Notes under the pieces: model-generated | The model's database searches: none | What the model was told of the DNA's origin: nothing | Seen by the model: the letters and a program-made list of their open reading frames with translations, nothing else | Part shown: positions 1-9,025 of the stretch, piece by piece | Numbering within the stretch: the stretch's first letter is position 1 | Layout of the letters: every line of letters starts with the position of its first letter | NCBI RefSeq assembly: GCF_002022275.1 | Contig: NZ_MSDF01000021.1 | Coordinates: 70,668 to 134,667 of the forward strand | Direction of reading: 5' to 3' | From: Pseudomonas fluorescens | GTDB taxonomy: Bacteria > Pseudomonadota > Gammaproteobacteria > Pseudomonadales > Pseudomonadaceae | DNA: 64,000 bases | Made by a program: the position numbers and the translations under genes

Positions 1-215
1 GGATCTCCATGGCCATGGGCGGTGCGATGCAATTGATGTCGCCGATGCCCAAAGGGCTGGGCGCCATGGACCGTCCGGAAAACCGTCCCAGCTACAGCTT
101 CAACGGGCCGGTCAATACCACTATCCAGGGCAGCCCGGTGGGCTTGCTGTATGGGGAGCTGACGGTGGGCAGTGCCGTGGTCAGTGCCGGTATCTACGCG
201 CAAGATCAACTCTAG
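1..215 (+). CDS. Tail assembly protein (lambda gpI-like), 3' end only
   Basis: The gene enters from the left edge, so only about the last 71 codons are present; its reading frame begins at base 3. The visible part carries the gpI C-terminal pattern: a hydrophobic glycine/alanine stretch, RPSYSFNGPVN, a GLLYGEL segment and a final SAGIYAQDQL. It is a close paralogue of the next gene: by eye about 54 of 69 aligned residues are identical. In lambda, gpI acts with gpJ, gpK and gpL in building the tail tip. Whether this copy is full length cannot be judged from the window. Confidence 0.85.
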   Translation, partial: ISMAMGGAMQLMSPMPKGLGAMDRPENRPSYSFNGPVNTTIQGSPVGLLYGELTVGSAVVSAGIYAQDQL

Positions 216-248
216 CCACCGTTTGAAAATGATCAGGAGAGTGGGCTC

Positions 249-857
249 ATGGGAGTGGCAATTCAACAACACACAATGCGGACGGTCCTGTTGTCAGGCT
301 CGCTCGCCAGGCTTTTCGGCCGAGAGCATCGCGTGACCACCTCGGGTGGTTTCAGGGATGTGATGGGCTATTTCAAACAGTTTCCGGGCTTTGAACGCTA
401 CATGCTGCAGAGTGCTGACAAGGGCCTGCGCTTTGCCGTGTTCAATGGCAAACGCAACATCGCCGAAGACGATATTCAAAAGCCCTTGGGCAAAGATGTG
501 ATTCGCATCGCGCCGGTACTGACCGGCTCCAAACGTGCCGGCGGGCTGCAAACGATCATCGGTGCGGTGCTGATTGCGGTGGCGTATTTCAACCCGTTCG
601 GTTACCTGACCGGCCCGGCCGCCAGCATGATGATGATGGCTGGCGCGTCCATGGCAATGGGAGGCGTCATGCAAATGCTGTCGCCACCGCCCAAAGGGCT
701 GAGTGCCCAGGACAGCCCCAATAACCGCCCGAGTTACAGCTTCAATGGTCCGGTCAATACCAGTGCCCAGGGCAACCCGGTCGGCTTGCTCTACGGTCAG
801 TTGATCGTCGGCAGTTCCGTGATCAGCGCCGGGATCTACGCCCAAGACCAACTCTAA
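249..857 (+). CDS. Tail assembly protein (lambda gpI-like), second copy
   Basis: 202 residues, against 223 for lambda gpI. It resembles lambda gpI in an N-terminal MRTVLLSGSLARLFG stretch, a central hydrophobic helix (about residues 98-140), the ASMAMGGVMQML segment followed by a PPPKG linker, and a C-terminal VGLLYGQLIVGS block. AGGAG at 235-239 precedes the ATG; an internal ATG at 276 is a less likely alternative start. It lies directly before gpJ, the order found in lambda-like tails (K-I-J). It is a tandem duplicate of the preceding partial gene, which is unusual because tail modules normally carry one gpI. Confidence 0.88.
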   Translation: MGVAIQQHTMRTVLLSGSLARLFGREHRVTTSGGFRDVMGYFKQFPGFERYMLQSADKGLRFAVFNGKRNIAEDDIQKPLGKDVIRIAPVLTGSKRAGGLQTIIGAVLIAVAYFNPFGYLTGPAASMMMMAGASMAMGGVMQMLSPPPKGLSAQDSPNNRPSYSFNGPVNTSAQGNPVGLLYGQLIVGSSVISAGIYAQDQL

Positions 858-917
858 CGTTAACCCTCTTTAACCAGCCCGCCGCAGTGCGGGCTTTATT
901 TCGCCTGAAGGAAAGCC

Positions 918-3900
918 ATGACTGACCTCACTCTCGCTGGCAGTAAAGGCGGTGGCTCCAAGCCCCGTCCCTCCGTGGAGGCGCCAGACAGCCTGCAAAG
1001 TACGGCCTATGCCCGTATCCTCGATCTCGTCAGCGAAGGCGAGATTGTCGGTTTGAAAAACGATAAGCGCTCGGTGTTTCTCGACGAGACGCCCCTGGCC
1101 AACGAAGACGGCAGCCTCAACTTCAGTGGTGTGACGCTCGACACCCGCAACGGCAGCCAGGATCAGACGCACATCCCCGGCTTTCCCGCCGTGGAGAACG
1201 AAAGCCCGGTGTCCATCGAGCTGCGCAGCGATCAGCCGTGGACTAAGTCCTATTCCAACCTGCAGCTGTCGGCCGTGCGCGTTCGCCTGGCGGTGACGCG
1301 CCTGTCGCAGACCAACACCAGCAATGGTGATACCAACGGCTACACGGTGCAGTACGCGTTTGATCTGTCTACCGACGGCGGTACCTTCGTACAGGTGTTG
1401 GCGGCCGCGTTCAGCGGTAAAACCACCACGAAATACGAGCGTTCCCACCGCATTGACCTGCCGCCCGCCAAAAGCAGCTGGACCCTGCGAGTACGACGGA
1501 TTACGCCGAACTCCACCAGTGGCGCGATTGCCGATACCACTACTGTGGAGTCGTCCACCGAGATCATCGACGCCAAGTTACGCTATCCGGGCTCGGCGCT
1601 GATCGGCCTGCAATTTGACGCCGCGCAGTTTCAATCGATTCCCTCGCGCTCGTTCGAATTGCGCGGTCGCATCATCAAGGTGCCGAGCAACTATGATCCG
1701 CAAACCCGCGCCTACAGCGGGGTCTGGGACGGTACCTTCAAATCCGCCTGGACCGACAACCCGGCCTGGATCTACTACGACCTGCTGCTGCACCAGCGTT
1801 ATGGCCTCGGTCATTTGCTCAATGCCGGCCAGGTGGACAAGTGGGAGCTGTACCGCATCGGGCAGTATTGCGACCAGCCCGTGTCCGACGGCAAAGGCGG
1901 CACCGAACCGCGCTTTACCTGCAACCTCTACCTGTCGGTACGCGCCGATGCCTTGAAGGTATTGCAAGACTTGGCGACCACCTTCCGGGGCATGTCCTAT
2001 TGGGGTGCAGGTTCGGTGATGGCGGTGGCGGATATGCCGGAAGATCCGGTGTACACCTACTCCAACGCCAACGTGATCGGCGGCCAGTTTGTGTATGGCG
2101 GTTCGGCGAAAAAGACCCGCTACACCGTGGCCCTGGTCAGCTGGAATGACCCGACCGACTTCTACCGGCAAAAGGTGCAGTACGTCGACGACGCGGAAGG
2201 CATTGCGCGTTATGGCATCCAGCAAACCGAGATCAGCGCGACCGGTTGCACCTCCCAGGCCCAGGCCCAGCGGATCGGCAAATGGGCGCTGTTGACCAAC
2301 CGCCTGGAGACCGAAAGCGTCACCTTCTCGGTGGGCCTCGACGGCACCCTGGCACGCCCCGGCCAGATCATTCGCGTGGCCGACAACGACCGCGCCGGGC
2401 GCCGCATTGGCGGACGCCTGCGTGATGCAACGCTCGACACCCTGACCCTTGATGCCGAAGTGACGGCCGCCGCCGGTGACACCATTACCCTGGTGATGCC
2501 TAACGGCAAGGCGGTGTCTCGCGTGGTCAAATCGGTCAGCGCGGGGAACGCCAACGAGCAACAGGTTGTGCTGCAAACCCGGCTTGACGACGTGCCACCG
2601 GCGCAATCGATCTGGGCCATCGACTCCGCGACCCTGGCCCTGCAACAGTTCCGTGTACTGTCGATTTCCGAGGACTTTTCGGATAACGAAATCAAGTACA
2701 GCCTCAGCGCTGTCAAGCACGTGCCGAGCAAATTCGCCGCAATCGACAACGGCGCGAAAATCGACAGCCCGCCAGTCACCGTCATTCCACCCAGCGTGCA
2801 GGCAGCGCCAACCGGCGTGACGGTCAGCAATGACCACTTTGTCGAGCAGGGCAGTGCGGTCAACGTCATGACCATCGAATGGCAACGCCCGGCGAATGCG
2901 ATTGCCTTCGAAGCGTACTGGCGTAAAAACGATGGCGAGTGGATCTACGCCGGGCGTACCGGTGGCACGTCGATTGAGGTTTCGGGTATTTACGCCGGGC
3001 GTTATGTCGCCAAGGTGCGGGCGATCAACGCGCTGGACATTGGCTCGTTGTACAGCGAGTCCATCGAGACGCTGCTCAACGGCAAGACCACCTTGCCGCC
3101 AACCGTTGCGGCGCTGACGACCGAGTCGTTGGTGTTTGCGATCAAAGTGAAGTGGCAGATTCCGCAAGATGTGAGCACGGCGGATTTGCAGCGCACGGAA
3201 ATCTGGTACGGGAAGACTGCCGATTTGGCGCAGGCGACCAAGCTGGGGGATTACGCGTATCCGCAGACTGATGTGACTTTGATGGGGTTGGCAGCCGGCA
3301 CTTCACTGTTTTTCTGGGCGCGGCTCGTGGACCGAACGGGCAATATCGGGCCCTTCTACCCGGTAGCAGGGGCTGTGAATGGCCACGCGAGTTCCGATCC
3401 TGCGGATTACGAAAAATACTTCGCCAATACCATTGGCAAGGGCGCGTTGTACGAAAGCTTGCGTCAGGAAATTGATCTGATTGGCGGCACTGCGCCGGGC
3501 TCGGTCAATGATCGTCTGGCGCAAGCCAAGAAAGAACTTCAAGACCTGATCGCTGAAGTCTCCGATACCCTGGAATATGACGCCGCGAAGGCGTATGCCA
3601 AAGGTGACATGGTTCGTCAGGGCCAGCATCTGTTCCAAGCGGTCAACCCGGTTGCCTCCAACATGCCCCCACCGAACCCCAGGTTTTGGTTCGACATGGG
3701 GACTATTGTTGAAACCAATGCTGCAATGGCATTGGAGATCAGCAAGAACTCCAGTGCGGTCGCGGAGGTGGATGGAAAGGTGAAAGCCACCGCCGAGAAG
3801 CTGGACGGCGTCTACGCATTGGCAAAATCAGAATCCGCTGGGGATGAAACAAGTAACGCCGGTGACGACACAGCATCTGTAGGCGTTTGGTCCCTGATGT

Positions 3901-4634
3901 CGGCCATTGCTGAGCGAGACTTCGCTCAATCACAACGTTCGGATGGACTCGAGACCAAGGTAGGGCAAAACGCAGCGAGCATCCTGGAAGTGGCCACCAC
4001 TTCGGCCACACTCACCCAGGCGTTGGCCTCGAGAGTGACGACCCTGGATGCCAAGGTTAATAACAACGCAGCGACGTTCAGCGAACAAGTCAATGTATTG
4101 GTTTCTGCCGATAAAGTTCAGGCGGATGACATTAGAAGTGTCCGGGCTGTTTCAGGTCAAAACGCCTCCGCCATACAGGAAACCAATCGAGTGTTGGTGG
4201 ACACCGGTGGCAAGGTCTCGGCGATGAAAACGCTTAAAGTTGAGACCACCAGCGCAGGTAAAAAGGTAATGGCAGGCCTTGCGCTGGGGGCTGATGGCGA
4301 CACCTCCGAAATCATTGCTTATGCCCAGCGGTTTTCGATTGTCGACGAGACAGGGGGAGGGCTGAAGGTTCCGTTTGTGGTGCAAGGCGGGCAGGTGTTT
4401 ATCAACGAGGCGATGATTAATACCGCGTTTATTCAAAATATTGTTTTGGGTATGACGCTCCGGTCTGAAGCCAAGGACGTTAATGGCAATCCCCTTCTGG
4501 AAATTGATGTTAAATCGGGCACTTTCACCCTTCGTAGTGCCGGCGCCGGGGGCTCAGCGTTACTTAATAATGATGGGTTGGCCGTATTCGATGCGGGCGG
4601 CGTGAAGCGCACGGTGGTCGGGAGGTTGTCGTAA
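918..4634 (+). CDS. Host specificity protein J, tail tip of lambda-like phage or F-type tailocin
   Basis: 1238 residues, close to lambda gpJ (1132). gpJ forms the central tail-tip attachment protein that contacts the host receptor. The N-terminal part (about 1-620) looks like the conserved tail-hub portion, including AWIYYDLLLHQRYGLG and a LARPGQIIRVAD segment. Fibronectin-type-III-like stretches follow at about 630-830. The last 400 residues are alanine/serine/threonine-rich, heptad-like and more variable, as in receptor-binding ends. GGAAAG precedes the ATG. Its stop overlaps the next start by one base (TAATG). GC content falls towards the 3' end, which suggests exchange of the receptor-binding end. 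Confidence 0.93.
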   Translation: MTDLTLAGSKGGGSKPRPSVEAPDSLQSTAYARILDLVSEGEIVGLKNDKRSVFLDETPLANEDGSLNFSGVTLDTRNGSQDQTHIPGFPAVENESPVSIELRSDQPWTKSYSNLQLSAVRVRLAVTRLSQTNTSNGDTNGYTVQYAFDLSTDGGTFVQVLAAAFSGKTTTKYERSHRIDLPPAKSSWTLRVRRITPNSTSGAIADTTTVESSTEIIDAKLRYPGSALIGLQFDAAQFQSIPSRSFELRGRIIKVPSNYDPQTRAYSGVWDGTFKSAWTDNPAWIYYDLLLHQRYGLGHLLNAGQVDKWELYRIGQYCDQPVSDGKGGTEPRFTCNLYLSVRADALKVLQDLATTFRGMSYWGAGSVMAVADMPEDPVYTYSNANVIGGQFVYGGSAKKTRYTVALVSWNDPTDFYRQKVQYVDDAEGIARYGIQQTEISATGCTSQAQAQRIGKWALLTNRLETESVTFSVGLDGTLARPGQIIRVADNDRAGRRIGGRLRDATLDTLTLDAEVTAAAGDTITLVMPNGKAVSRVVKSVSAGNANEQQVVLQTRLDDVPPAQSIWAIDSATLALQQFRVLSISEDFSDNEIKYSLSAVKHVPSKFAAIDNGAKIDSPPVTVIPPSVQAAPTGVTVSNDHFVEQGSAVNVMTIEWQRPANAIAFEAYWRKNDGEWIYAGRTGGTSIEVSGIYAGRYVAKVRAINALDIGSLYSESIETLLNGKTTLPPTVAALTTESLVFAIKVKWQIPQDVSTADLQRTEIWYGKTADLAQATKLGDYAYPQTDVTLMGLAAGTSLFFWARLVDRTGNIGPFYPVAGAVNGHASSDPADYEKYFANTIGKGALYESLRQEIDLIGGTAPGSVNDRLAQAKKELQDLIAEVSDTLEYDAAKAYAKGDMVRQGQHLFQAVNPVASNMPPPNPRFWFDMGTIVETNAAMALEISKNSSAVAEVDGKVKATAEKLDGVYALAKSESAGDETSNAGDDTASVGVWSLMSAIAERDFAQSQRSDGLETKVGQNAASILEVATTSATLTQALASRVTTLDAKVNNNAATFSEQVNVLVSADKVQADDIRSVRAVSGQNASAIQETNRVLVDTGGKVSAMKTLKVETTSAGKKVMAGLALGADGDTSEIIAYAQRFSIVDETGGGLKVPFVVQGGQVFINEAMINTAFIQNIVLGMTLRSEAKDVNGNPLLEIDVKSGTFTLRSAGAGGSALLNNDGLAVFDAGGVKRTVVGRLS

Positions 4635-5023
4635 TGGCTGAGTACGGGTTGAATGTATTCGATGACCACGGTATCAAAACGTTGGGCATGGAAGACTTTA
4701 CTATCAAGCGTCTTGCATCCCAAATAGTTCCAGCCATTAGCAGCGGTGGTGCAGGCTTCAAGACTGCCTATGATCTAACCATGGACGTACCCGGTTATGA
4801 CCCGGCCAACTGTTTTGTCATTATCACGCCCCGACAGTATGCGGGGTATGATCAGACTATTTCGGACAGTTGGCCCGTTCTTCCTACTTATGTCGATTTG
4901 GGAGGGACAAGGATAGGCCTGCGTACTTGGTTGAACTACGGTGTGTATGACGGGCATCGGTTCAAGTATTACTGGCTGGCGAGAACGGTTGAGTGCGTTG
5001 TCGAAGTGGTGAGGGTGGCATAA
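4634..5023 (+). CDS. Small phage protein following gpJ (YGLxVFD N-terminus)
   Basis: 129 residues, starting at the ATG that overlaps the gpJ stop by one base, so it is translationally coupled to gpJ. The opening MAEYGLNVFDDHG resembles short tail-associated proteins that follow gpJ in many lambdoid prophages (recalled, possibly the DUF6453 group; not verified). It has no signal peptide or transmembrane segment. Base composition is more AT-rich than the flanking tail genes. Function is unknown; a tail-tip accessory role is inferred only from position and coupling. Confidence 0.7.
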   Translation: MAEYGLNVFDDHGIKTLGMEDFTIKRLASQIVPAISSGGAGFKTAYDLTMDVPGYDPANCFVIITPRQYAGYDQTISDSWPVLPTYVDLGGTRIGLRTWLNYGVYDGHRFKYYWLARTVECVVEVVRVA

Positions 5024-5752
5024 ATGTCTTTCGGGCTTTCTGCGGTAAATGGCGGGGGTGCTGTTGTTATCGGCAGCGATAGCAAAGTATTGGTGTTTTC
5101 GGAAAGGGGGGAGTTTAGAATTCAGTCACGTTACACCGACGCACCCGGTTATGGTGTTTTCTACTTTGCCAAGCCGATTTTGACTCAGGAACCGCCACAG
5201 GTTTTTCTAAGGATTGTGACGCCTAGTCATATCAGCCTGAGCCTGTATACCACCTTGCTGGGAGCACCCGGGAGCTGGACAGGGTTTAAAGTCACTTCAG
5301 GTGCCATGGGAGGAAAGTCCCTGCAAAATCACCTTATGGAGTTTGTGTCCTGCAAATATTCTGACCATAAAAGCACCAGCGCTTATGGAATGGAAATTTA
5401 TGAAGGAGACGGTAATGTGTCTTTCTCGTCAAGTGATCGAGTTGTCAAATACGGCCGCTTCACAAAAAGCTGGACGTATTCGCAACCGTCCACTTTTTTC
5501 AATAATTGGGACAGTGGCATTGTAATGACGCCGGATGAGTTCGTCAGCGTGTCCAGCATGGATCGTGGTGTGAGTTGGTTTGTCAATCATGCACAGTATG
5601 CGTCACTTCATATAATGACCGGCAATGTGCGTAAAGTAGAAATTTCGGTTCAGCGGTCTACATTGGGAGACTCAATAAATGTTGATAATCTAGGTGTTAC
5701 CTACTTTTCAATTCCGATCTGCAAGTTTCCCATTGAGCGTTACTATAACTGA
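5024..5752 (+). CDS. Hypothetical phage protein in lower-GC patch
   Basis: 242 residues, not recognised. The ATG lies immediately after the previous stop (TAA-ATG), so the two genes are coupled. The sequence is rich in Ser, Tyr, Phe and Val with short alternating hydrophobic/polar stretches that look like beta structure. There are no obvious transmembrane helices or catalytic motifs. GC is clearly lower than in gpJ and the tail fibres, consistent with transfer from another source. Its place between gpJ and the tail fibres suggests a tail-tip or fibre-related accessory, but nothing in the sequence proves it. Confidence 0.65.
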   Translation: MSFGLSAVNGGGAVVIGSDSKVLVFSERGEFRIQSRYTDAPGYGVFYFAKPILTQEPPQVFLRIVTPSHISLSLYTTLLGAPGSWTGFKVTSGAMGGKSLQNHLMEFVSCKYSDHKSTSAYGMEIYEGDGNVSFSSSDRVVKYGRFTKSWTYSQPSTFFNNWDSGIVMTPDEFVSVSSMDRGVSWFVNHAQYASLHIMTGNVRKVEISVQRSTLGDSINVDNLGVTYFSIPICKFPIERYYN

Positions 5753-5923
5753 TGGTTGGTATGTATCGCTTTTGGATGCGGTGTGCGTCATGGCTTTGCT
5801 TATGTCGACACTGCGAGTGCTGATAAACCGTGAGGTTTTTGCCTGGAAAACTGACCTGCTTAAACTTCGAAGGCATTGTAAGGCCGTCTGCAATGTTGAC
5901 CGGATAACCGAAACTTATTCAAA

Positions 5924-5947
5924 CCCTGCCGTGAGGCGGGTTTTTTT
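5924..5947 (+). terminator. Rho-independent terminator before the fibre array
   Basis: CCCTGCC-GTGA-GGCGGG stem (one G-T pair) followed by seven T. It lies between the gpJ block and the first tail fibre, so the fibres may need read-through or their own promoter. The 170 bases before it (5753-5923) hold no supported gene. Confidence 0.75.
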
Positions 5948-5970
5948 GTCTCTTTTTTTAGGTGATTCAT

Positions 5971-6969
5971 ATGGCACGACAAGAGATCGACATAGGCACA
6001 CGCCCCAGTGGCGTCGGCGGCGACACGCCGCGCAGTGCAATGATCAAGATCAATGCGATGACCGATGAGCTGTATACAAAAGCGCAAAGCTTGGCCAAGG
6101 CCACTGGCTGGGGGATGAATCAACCTATCTCCATGAACCCCACCGATAACGCCGACGCTTTGCCCGTCGTCAACGGCTTGTTCATGTTTGGTAATGGGGG
6201 CGTGTCGTTGCCGTACCCCTACGTCTTCATCATTCAGATGGTCTCGGCGCCGGGCGGGTATGTCAGGCAAATTGCCTACAGCCTGCTGGAAAACCAGACG
6301 TGGGAGCGGCAATTCCTGCAAGGTGCAACTGCTGGCAAGGCCTGGACGCTGCTCGTCAAGGCCGGTGATTTCGGCTACGGCGGTGCTGTAAAGCTGCTGA
6401 CGACCAGTGCGGACACTGTACAAGCCACCGGCGAGTATTACGGCAATAACATCCCGGGTCCGAACGGGCCGAACAGTTATGGTTTTTTGTCGCATAAATA
6501 TTTGTCGGCTCAATACTCGGCCCAGGAATGGGTTAACCCGGACACCACCAACACCCTGTTCAGAAGGGTCAACGCAAACGGCACGTGGACGGCGTGGGCC
6601 CGCGTCTTTACGGCGGCCAATGCACTGAACGATCCGACCACGGAGACCGGCCTGATGAGCAAGACGCTCGTGGGTGGCTGGACCGTCAGCAAATACGCCA
6701 ACGGGCAGATTTGTATCCAGGGCGTGGGCCCGGTTACGGCGCCGCTGCCACCGAACCAGCCGACGCTGGTGACGGTGTCGATGCCGGTGGCGATCGTGCC
6801 CGGAACCGGTCGGGTCTTTGTCAATGCGCAGCCGCAAAACACCTATGACCACTACGGGGCTTTGAACTGCTACGTCAATGGCACTGCGGCCGTCGATATC
6901 ATTATCAGGAACGGGCCCGGAACTCAGGCGTTTCAACCGGCTGTCACGGTGTGGGGTTATTGGAAATGA
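5971..6969 (+). CDS. Tail fibre protein, cassette A
   Basis: 332 residues. The start is the ATG at 5971 (MARQEIDIG), supported by AGGTGA five bases upstream and by the identical openings of the two later fibres; an in-frame GTG at 5962 is rejected. Residues 1-35 form the conserved anchor shared by all three fibres (GGDTPRSA..KINAMT). The middle carries LPVVNGLFMFGNGG and a W.RVFTAANAL transition, and the C-terminus ends in a beta-rich block with final WGYWK, typical of phage fibre tips. It probably trimerises and binds a cell-surface receptor. The stop overlaps the next start (ATGA). Confidence 0.85.
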   Translation: MARQEIDIGTRPSGVGGDTPRSAMIKINAMTDELYTKAQSLAKATGWGMNQPISMNPTDNADALPVVNGLFMFGNGGVSLPYPYVFIIQMVSAPGGYVRQIAYSLLENQTWERQFLQGATAGKAWTLLVKAGDFGYGGAVKLLTTSADTVQATGEYYGNNIPGPNGPNSYGFLSHKYLSAQYSAQEWVNPDTTNTLFRRVNANGTWTAWARVFTAANALNDPTTETGLMSKTLVGGWTVSKYANGQICIQGVGPVTAPLPPNQPTLVTVSMPVAIVPGTGRVFVNAQPQNTYDHYGALNCYVNGTAAVDIIIRNGPGTQAFQPAVTVWGYWK

Positions 6970-7322
6970 TCAAGATAAAGCTGTTCCCCTTTTTGACTGA
7001 CGAGCCGTTGTCGGTGTCTGTCGAAGATGAGGTGATGACCGTCTGCCGTCAGGTGGTAGACCTTTCCAGCGTTCCAGAGGGTTATCGACTGCCCGCTTCG
7101 GCAACGGCATGTGAGCATTTTGTCGACTTCATAGAGCGCATCAACGGCGTGCTCAGTGTGACGCTCAAGTTGCCGGTCACGTGGGATGCTCCCGCGTCCC
7201 TGCGCAACCCCGCCGAACCCATGATTATCCACGTGTCGGCAAATGGTCCTGTTGATGTGCCGACACCTCCCGTATCTCAAGCGCTGGCGCAGCAGCCGGT
7301 CGAGGGCATTTCCCATGATTGA
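6966..7322 (+). CDS. Fibre-cassette small protein A1 (KLFPFLTDE family)
   Basis: 118 residues. The ATG overlaps the fibre stop by four bases (ATGA), which sets the start. It is homologous to the products at 8639 and 10117: all share an N-terminal IKLFPF-type strand, a central DLS..PEG(Y/H/M)xLPxSA motif, and a later VTLKLPV-type strand. No known domain is recognised. Its fixed position behind every fibre gene suggests a fibre-specific chaperone or a small fibre-associated subunit. This is inference from position; the acidic, soluble sequence has no signal or membrane segment. Confidence 0.8.
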   Translation: MIKIKLFPFLTDEPLSVSVEDEVMTVCRQVVDLSSVPEGYRLPASATACEHFVDFIERINGVLSVTLKLPVTWDAPASLRNPAEPMIIHVSANGPVDVPTPPVSQALAQQPVEGISHD

Positions 7323-7527
7323 CATTAGCAAGCTGGAAAAAATCAAGAGCGTTCAGGACCTGGACGATGAGCGCACCCTCGACCTGGCTCGCAGTTATCT
7401 GAGGGACAGCGATTGGTACGCGCTGGCCCAGATGGAGGAAGGCACGCCGATGCCAGCGGATATCCAGGCTGGCCGCAATGCAGCGCGCGCCACGATCTAC
7501 CGGCTGGGCGAAAAGCCTCGGCATTGA
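7315..7527 (+). CDS. Fibre-cassette small protein A2 (DWY motif, tail-fibre assembly type)
   Basis: 70 residues, starting at the ATG eight bases inside the previous gene. The core SDWYALAQMEEGTPMPADI followed by arginine/alanine-rich residues is the pattern found at the C-terminus of phage tail-fibre assembly chaperones (DWY..R..E.G..IP..V..R). Here it is a stand-alone protein. It is homologous to the product at 10463; cassette B has no such gene. A fibre folding or attachment chaperone is the most likely role (family knowledge plus position). Confidence 0.75.
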   Translation: MIDISKLEKIKSVQDLDDERTLDLARSYLRDSDWYALAQMEEGTPMPADIQAGRNAARATIYRLGEKPRH

Positions 7528-7577
7528 GGCTTGGCAGCCGCCAATAGAAGTTTTTTGCCCTGACTATGGAGAGTCCG

Positions 7578-8642
7578 ATGGCACGACAGGAAATCAACCT
7601 GGGCGCGACACCGACAGGTGTGGGCGGTGATACACCCCGTAGCGCCAATATCAAAATCAATGCCATGACTCAGGAGCTGTACGACACCCGCATCGCTCGG
7701 GCTGAGTTACAGGCGATGGGAGTCGTGGGCGAATCAGTGAACGTGGGCGCAATCAGTGCGAACACCCAGCCGATTGGAACGAGCTATGGCTACAGCGGCA
7801 GTGATTCACAGGCCAGCGCACTGGGTTGGCCTGTTCTTTATCCCGGCAGTGACGGACCGGTGTGGTGGAACATTGAGACGCGCGGCATTGGTTCGCGCAA
7901 GACTCAAATCGCCGTTCAAGCGTTTCATCACGCCGGCAATAACGGTGTGATGTTTACTCGAAGCTGGCACGACTCCGCCTGGAGCCCCTGGAGCAGGGTA
8001 ATCAGGCAGGGAACGTTCGGCCTTGCCGGCGCTAACTACTTCGCCGGCAACATTGATCAAATAGGCAATGCCACAGGGGGCGGACTCTCGACATTTCAGC
8101 TGACCAGTGAGGCGAGCGGGACGCGCCCTGCAGGATGGCCCAGCCTGCACGGTGGGCTGCTTGAGGTTCATTCATGGGATGCCAACACGGCGTCGCAGAA
8201 CCTGCACATCGGCGGCTCCAACTACACGCGGTTTTTCAACGGCAGCGCCTGGTCTGAGTGGGCGCTGGTCTACACCAGCGCAAATGCACTCTCTCAAGTC
8301 GCGGGTGGCCCGGGGCTGATGGACAGCAACTACATCGGCACCTGGCGAGTCGCCAGGTTCCAGAATGGTTTTACGGTGCTCACCAACTCCGTCATTCCGG
8401 ATGTTGAACTCCCTGCTGCTGGAACGTTGCACACGGTTGTCCAGTTGCCGGTCGCCTTTGATGATTACGGGAGGGTCAGCATCGATGTTCAGTGCCAGCC
8501 CTCTACCTCTTGGGACTATTACGGTGTCATTGCGAAATACGCGATATCGCCTTCGGCCGTGGCGTTCGTTTTGCGTAACGGGCAAGTTGCTCAGCGATTC
8601 GGCGCGATACGCGTATGCATAACAGGGTATTGGAAGTCATGA
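7578..8642 (+). CDS. Tail fibre protein, cassette B
   Basis: 354 residues. The start at 7578 (MARQEINLG) matches the other fibres and follows GGAGAGT; an in-frame ATG 12 bases upstream overlaps that site and is rejected. The N-terminal anchor (about 1-35) is nearly identical to fibres A and C, the middle is different (rich in W, S and G, with WSPWSRV and WSEWALVYTSANAL repeats), and the end is a beta-rich GYWKS block. The pattern of conserved anchor and variable shaft and tip indicates an alternative receptor-binding fibre. The stop is coupled to the next start through ATGA. Confidence 0.85.
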   Translation: MARQEINLGATPTGVGGDTPRSANIKINAMTQELYDTRIARAELQAMGVVGESVNVGAISANTQPIGTSYGYSGSDSQASALGWPVLYPGSDGPVWWNIETRGIGSRKTQIAVQAFHHAGNNGVMFTRSWHDSAWSPWSRVIRQGTFGLAGANYFAGNIDQIGNATGGGLSTFQLTSEASGTRPAGWPSLHGGLLEVHSWDANTASQNLHIGGSNYTRFFNGSAWSEWALVYTSANALSQVAGGPGLMDSNYIGTWRVARFQNGFTVLTNSVIPDVELPAAGTLHTVVQLPVAFDDYGRVSIDVQCQPSTSWDYYGVIAKYAISPSAVAFVLRNGQVAQRFGAIRVCITGYWKS

Positions 8643-8983
8643 ACATCAAACTGTTTCCCTTTCTGACCAACGAAACATTGGTTGCCACGGTGTTCGGAGA
8701 TTCGCTGTGGTTGAACGACGAGGAAATTGATCTATCCGCCATTCCGGAGGGCCATCGGCTCCCCGCATCTGCAATAAACAACCACTGGTTTTCGGCCTCC
8801 GACCCCATTGAACGGGTAGGGGGAGTGATTAGCCTGACGCTCAAGTTCCCTGTGAAATGGGACAGCCCCGAGGCCATACGTACGCCCTCGGAACCGATGG
8901 TTCTGAGCCTCACTCGCGGCGACGTCAGGTTTCCGTCGGCTGAACCGCCCGGCACAGAAAACAGGCTTGCGAGCGAGATCTGA
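8639..8983 (+). CDS. Fibre-cassette small protein B1 (KLFPFLTNE family)
   Basis: 114 residues. ATG at 8639 overlaps the fibre B stop by four bases. It is clearly homologous to A1 (IKLFPFLT at the start, DLSAIPEGHRLPASA in the middle, LTLKFPVKWD later). Unlike cassettes A and C, no DWY-motif gene follows: only 42 bases separate it from fibre C. A perfect 7-bp inverted repeat (GCGAGAT..ATCTCGC, 8973-8993) spans its stop but has no T-run. Role inferred as for A1. Confidence 0.78.
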   Translation: MNIKLFPFLTNETLVATVFGDSLWLNDEEIDLSAIPEGHRLPASAINNHWFSASDPIERVGGVISLTLKFPVKWDSPEAIRTPSEPMVLSLTRGDVRFPSAEPPGTENRLASEI

Positions 8984-9025
8984 TCGATCTCGCCCATTCA
9001 GATCGCCCAGACTAAGGAGAGTCCC

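Noticed and set aside
1578..3167. Long minus-strand open frame (529 codons) opposite gpJ
   Set aside because: High-GC shadow of a strongly coding gene. Its product is Arg/His/Gln-rich with no recognised motif and no ribosome site.
5694..6068. Plus-strand open frame spanning the end of the 5024 gene and the fibre A start
   Set aside because: It crosses a terminator and the fibre A ribosome site, overlaps both neighbours and has no family resemblance.
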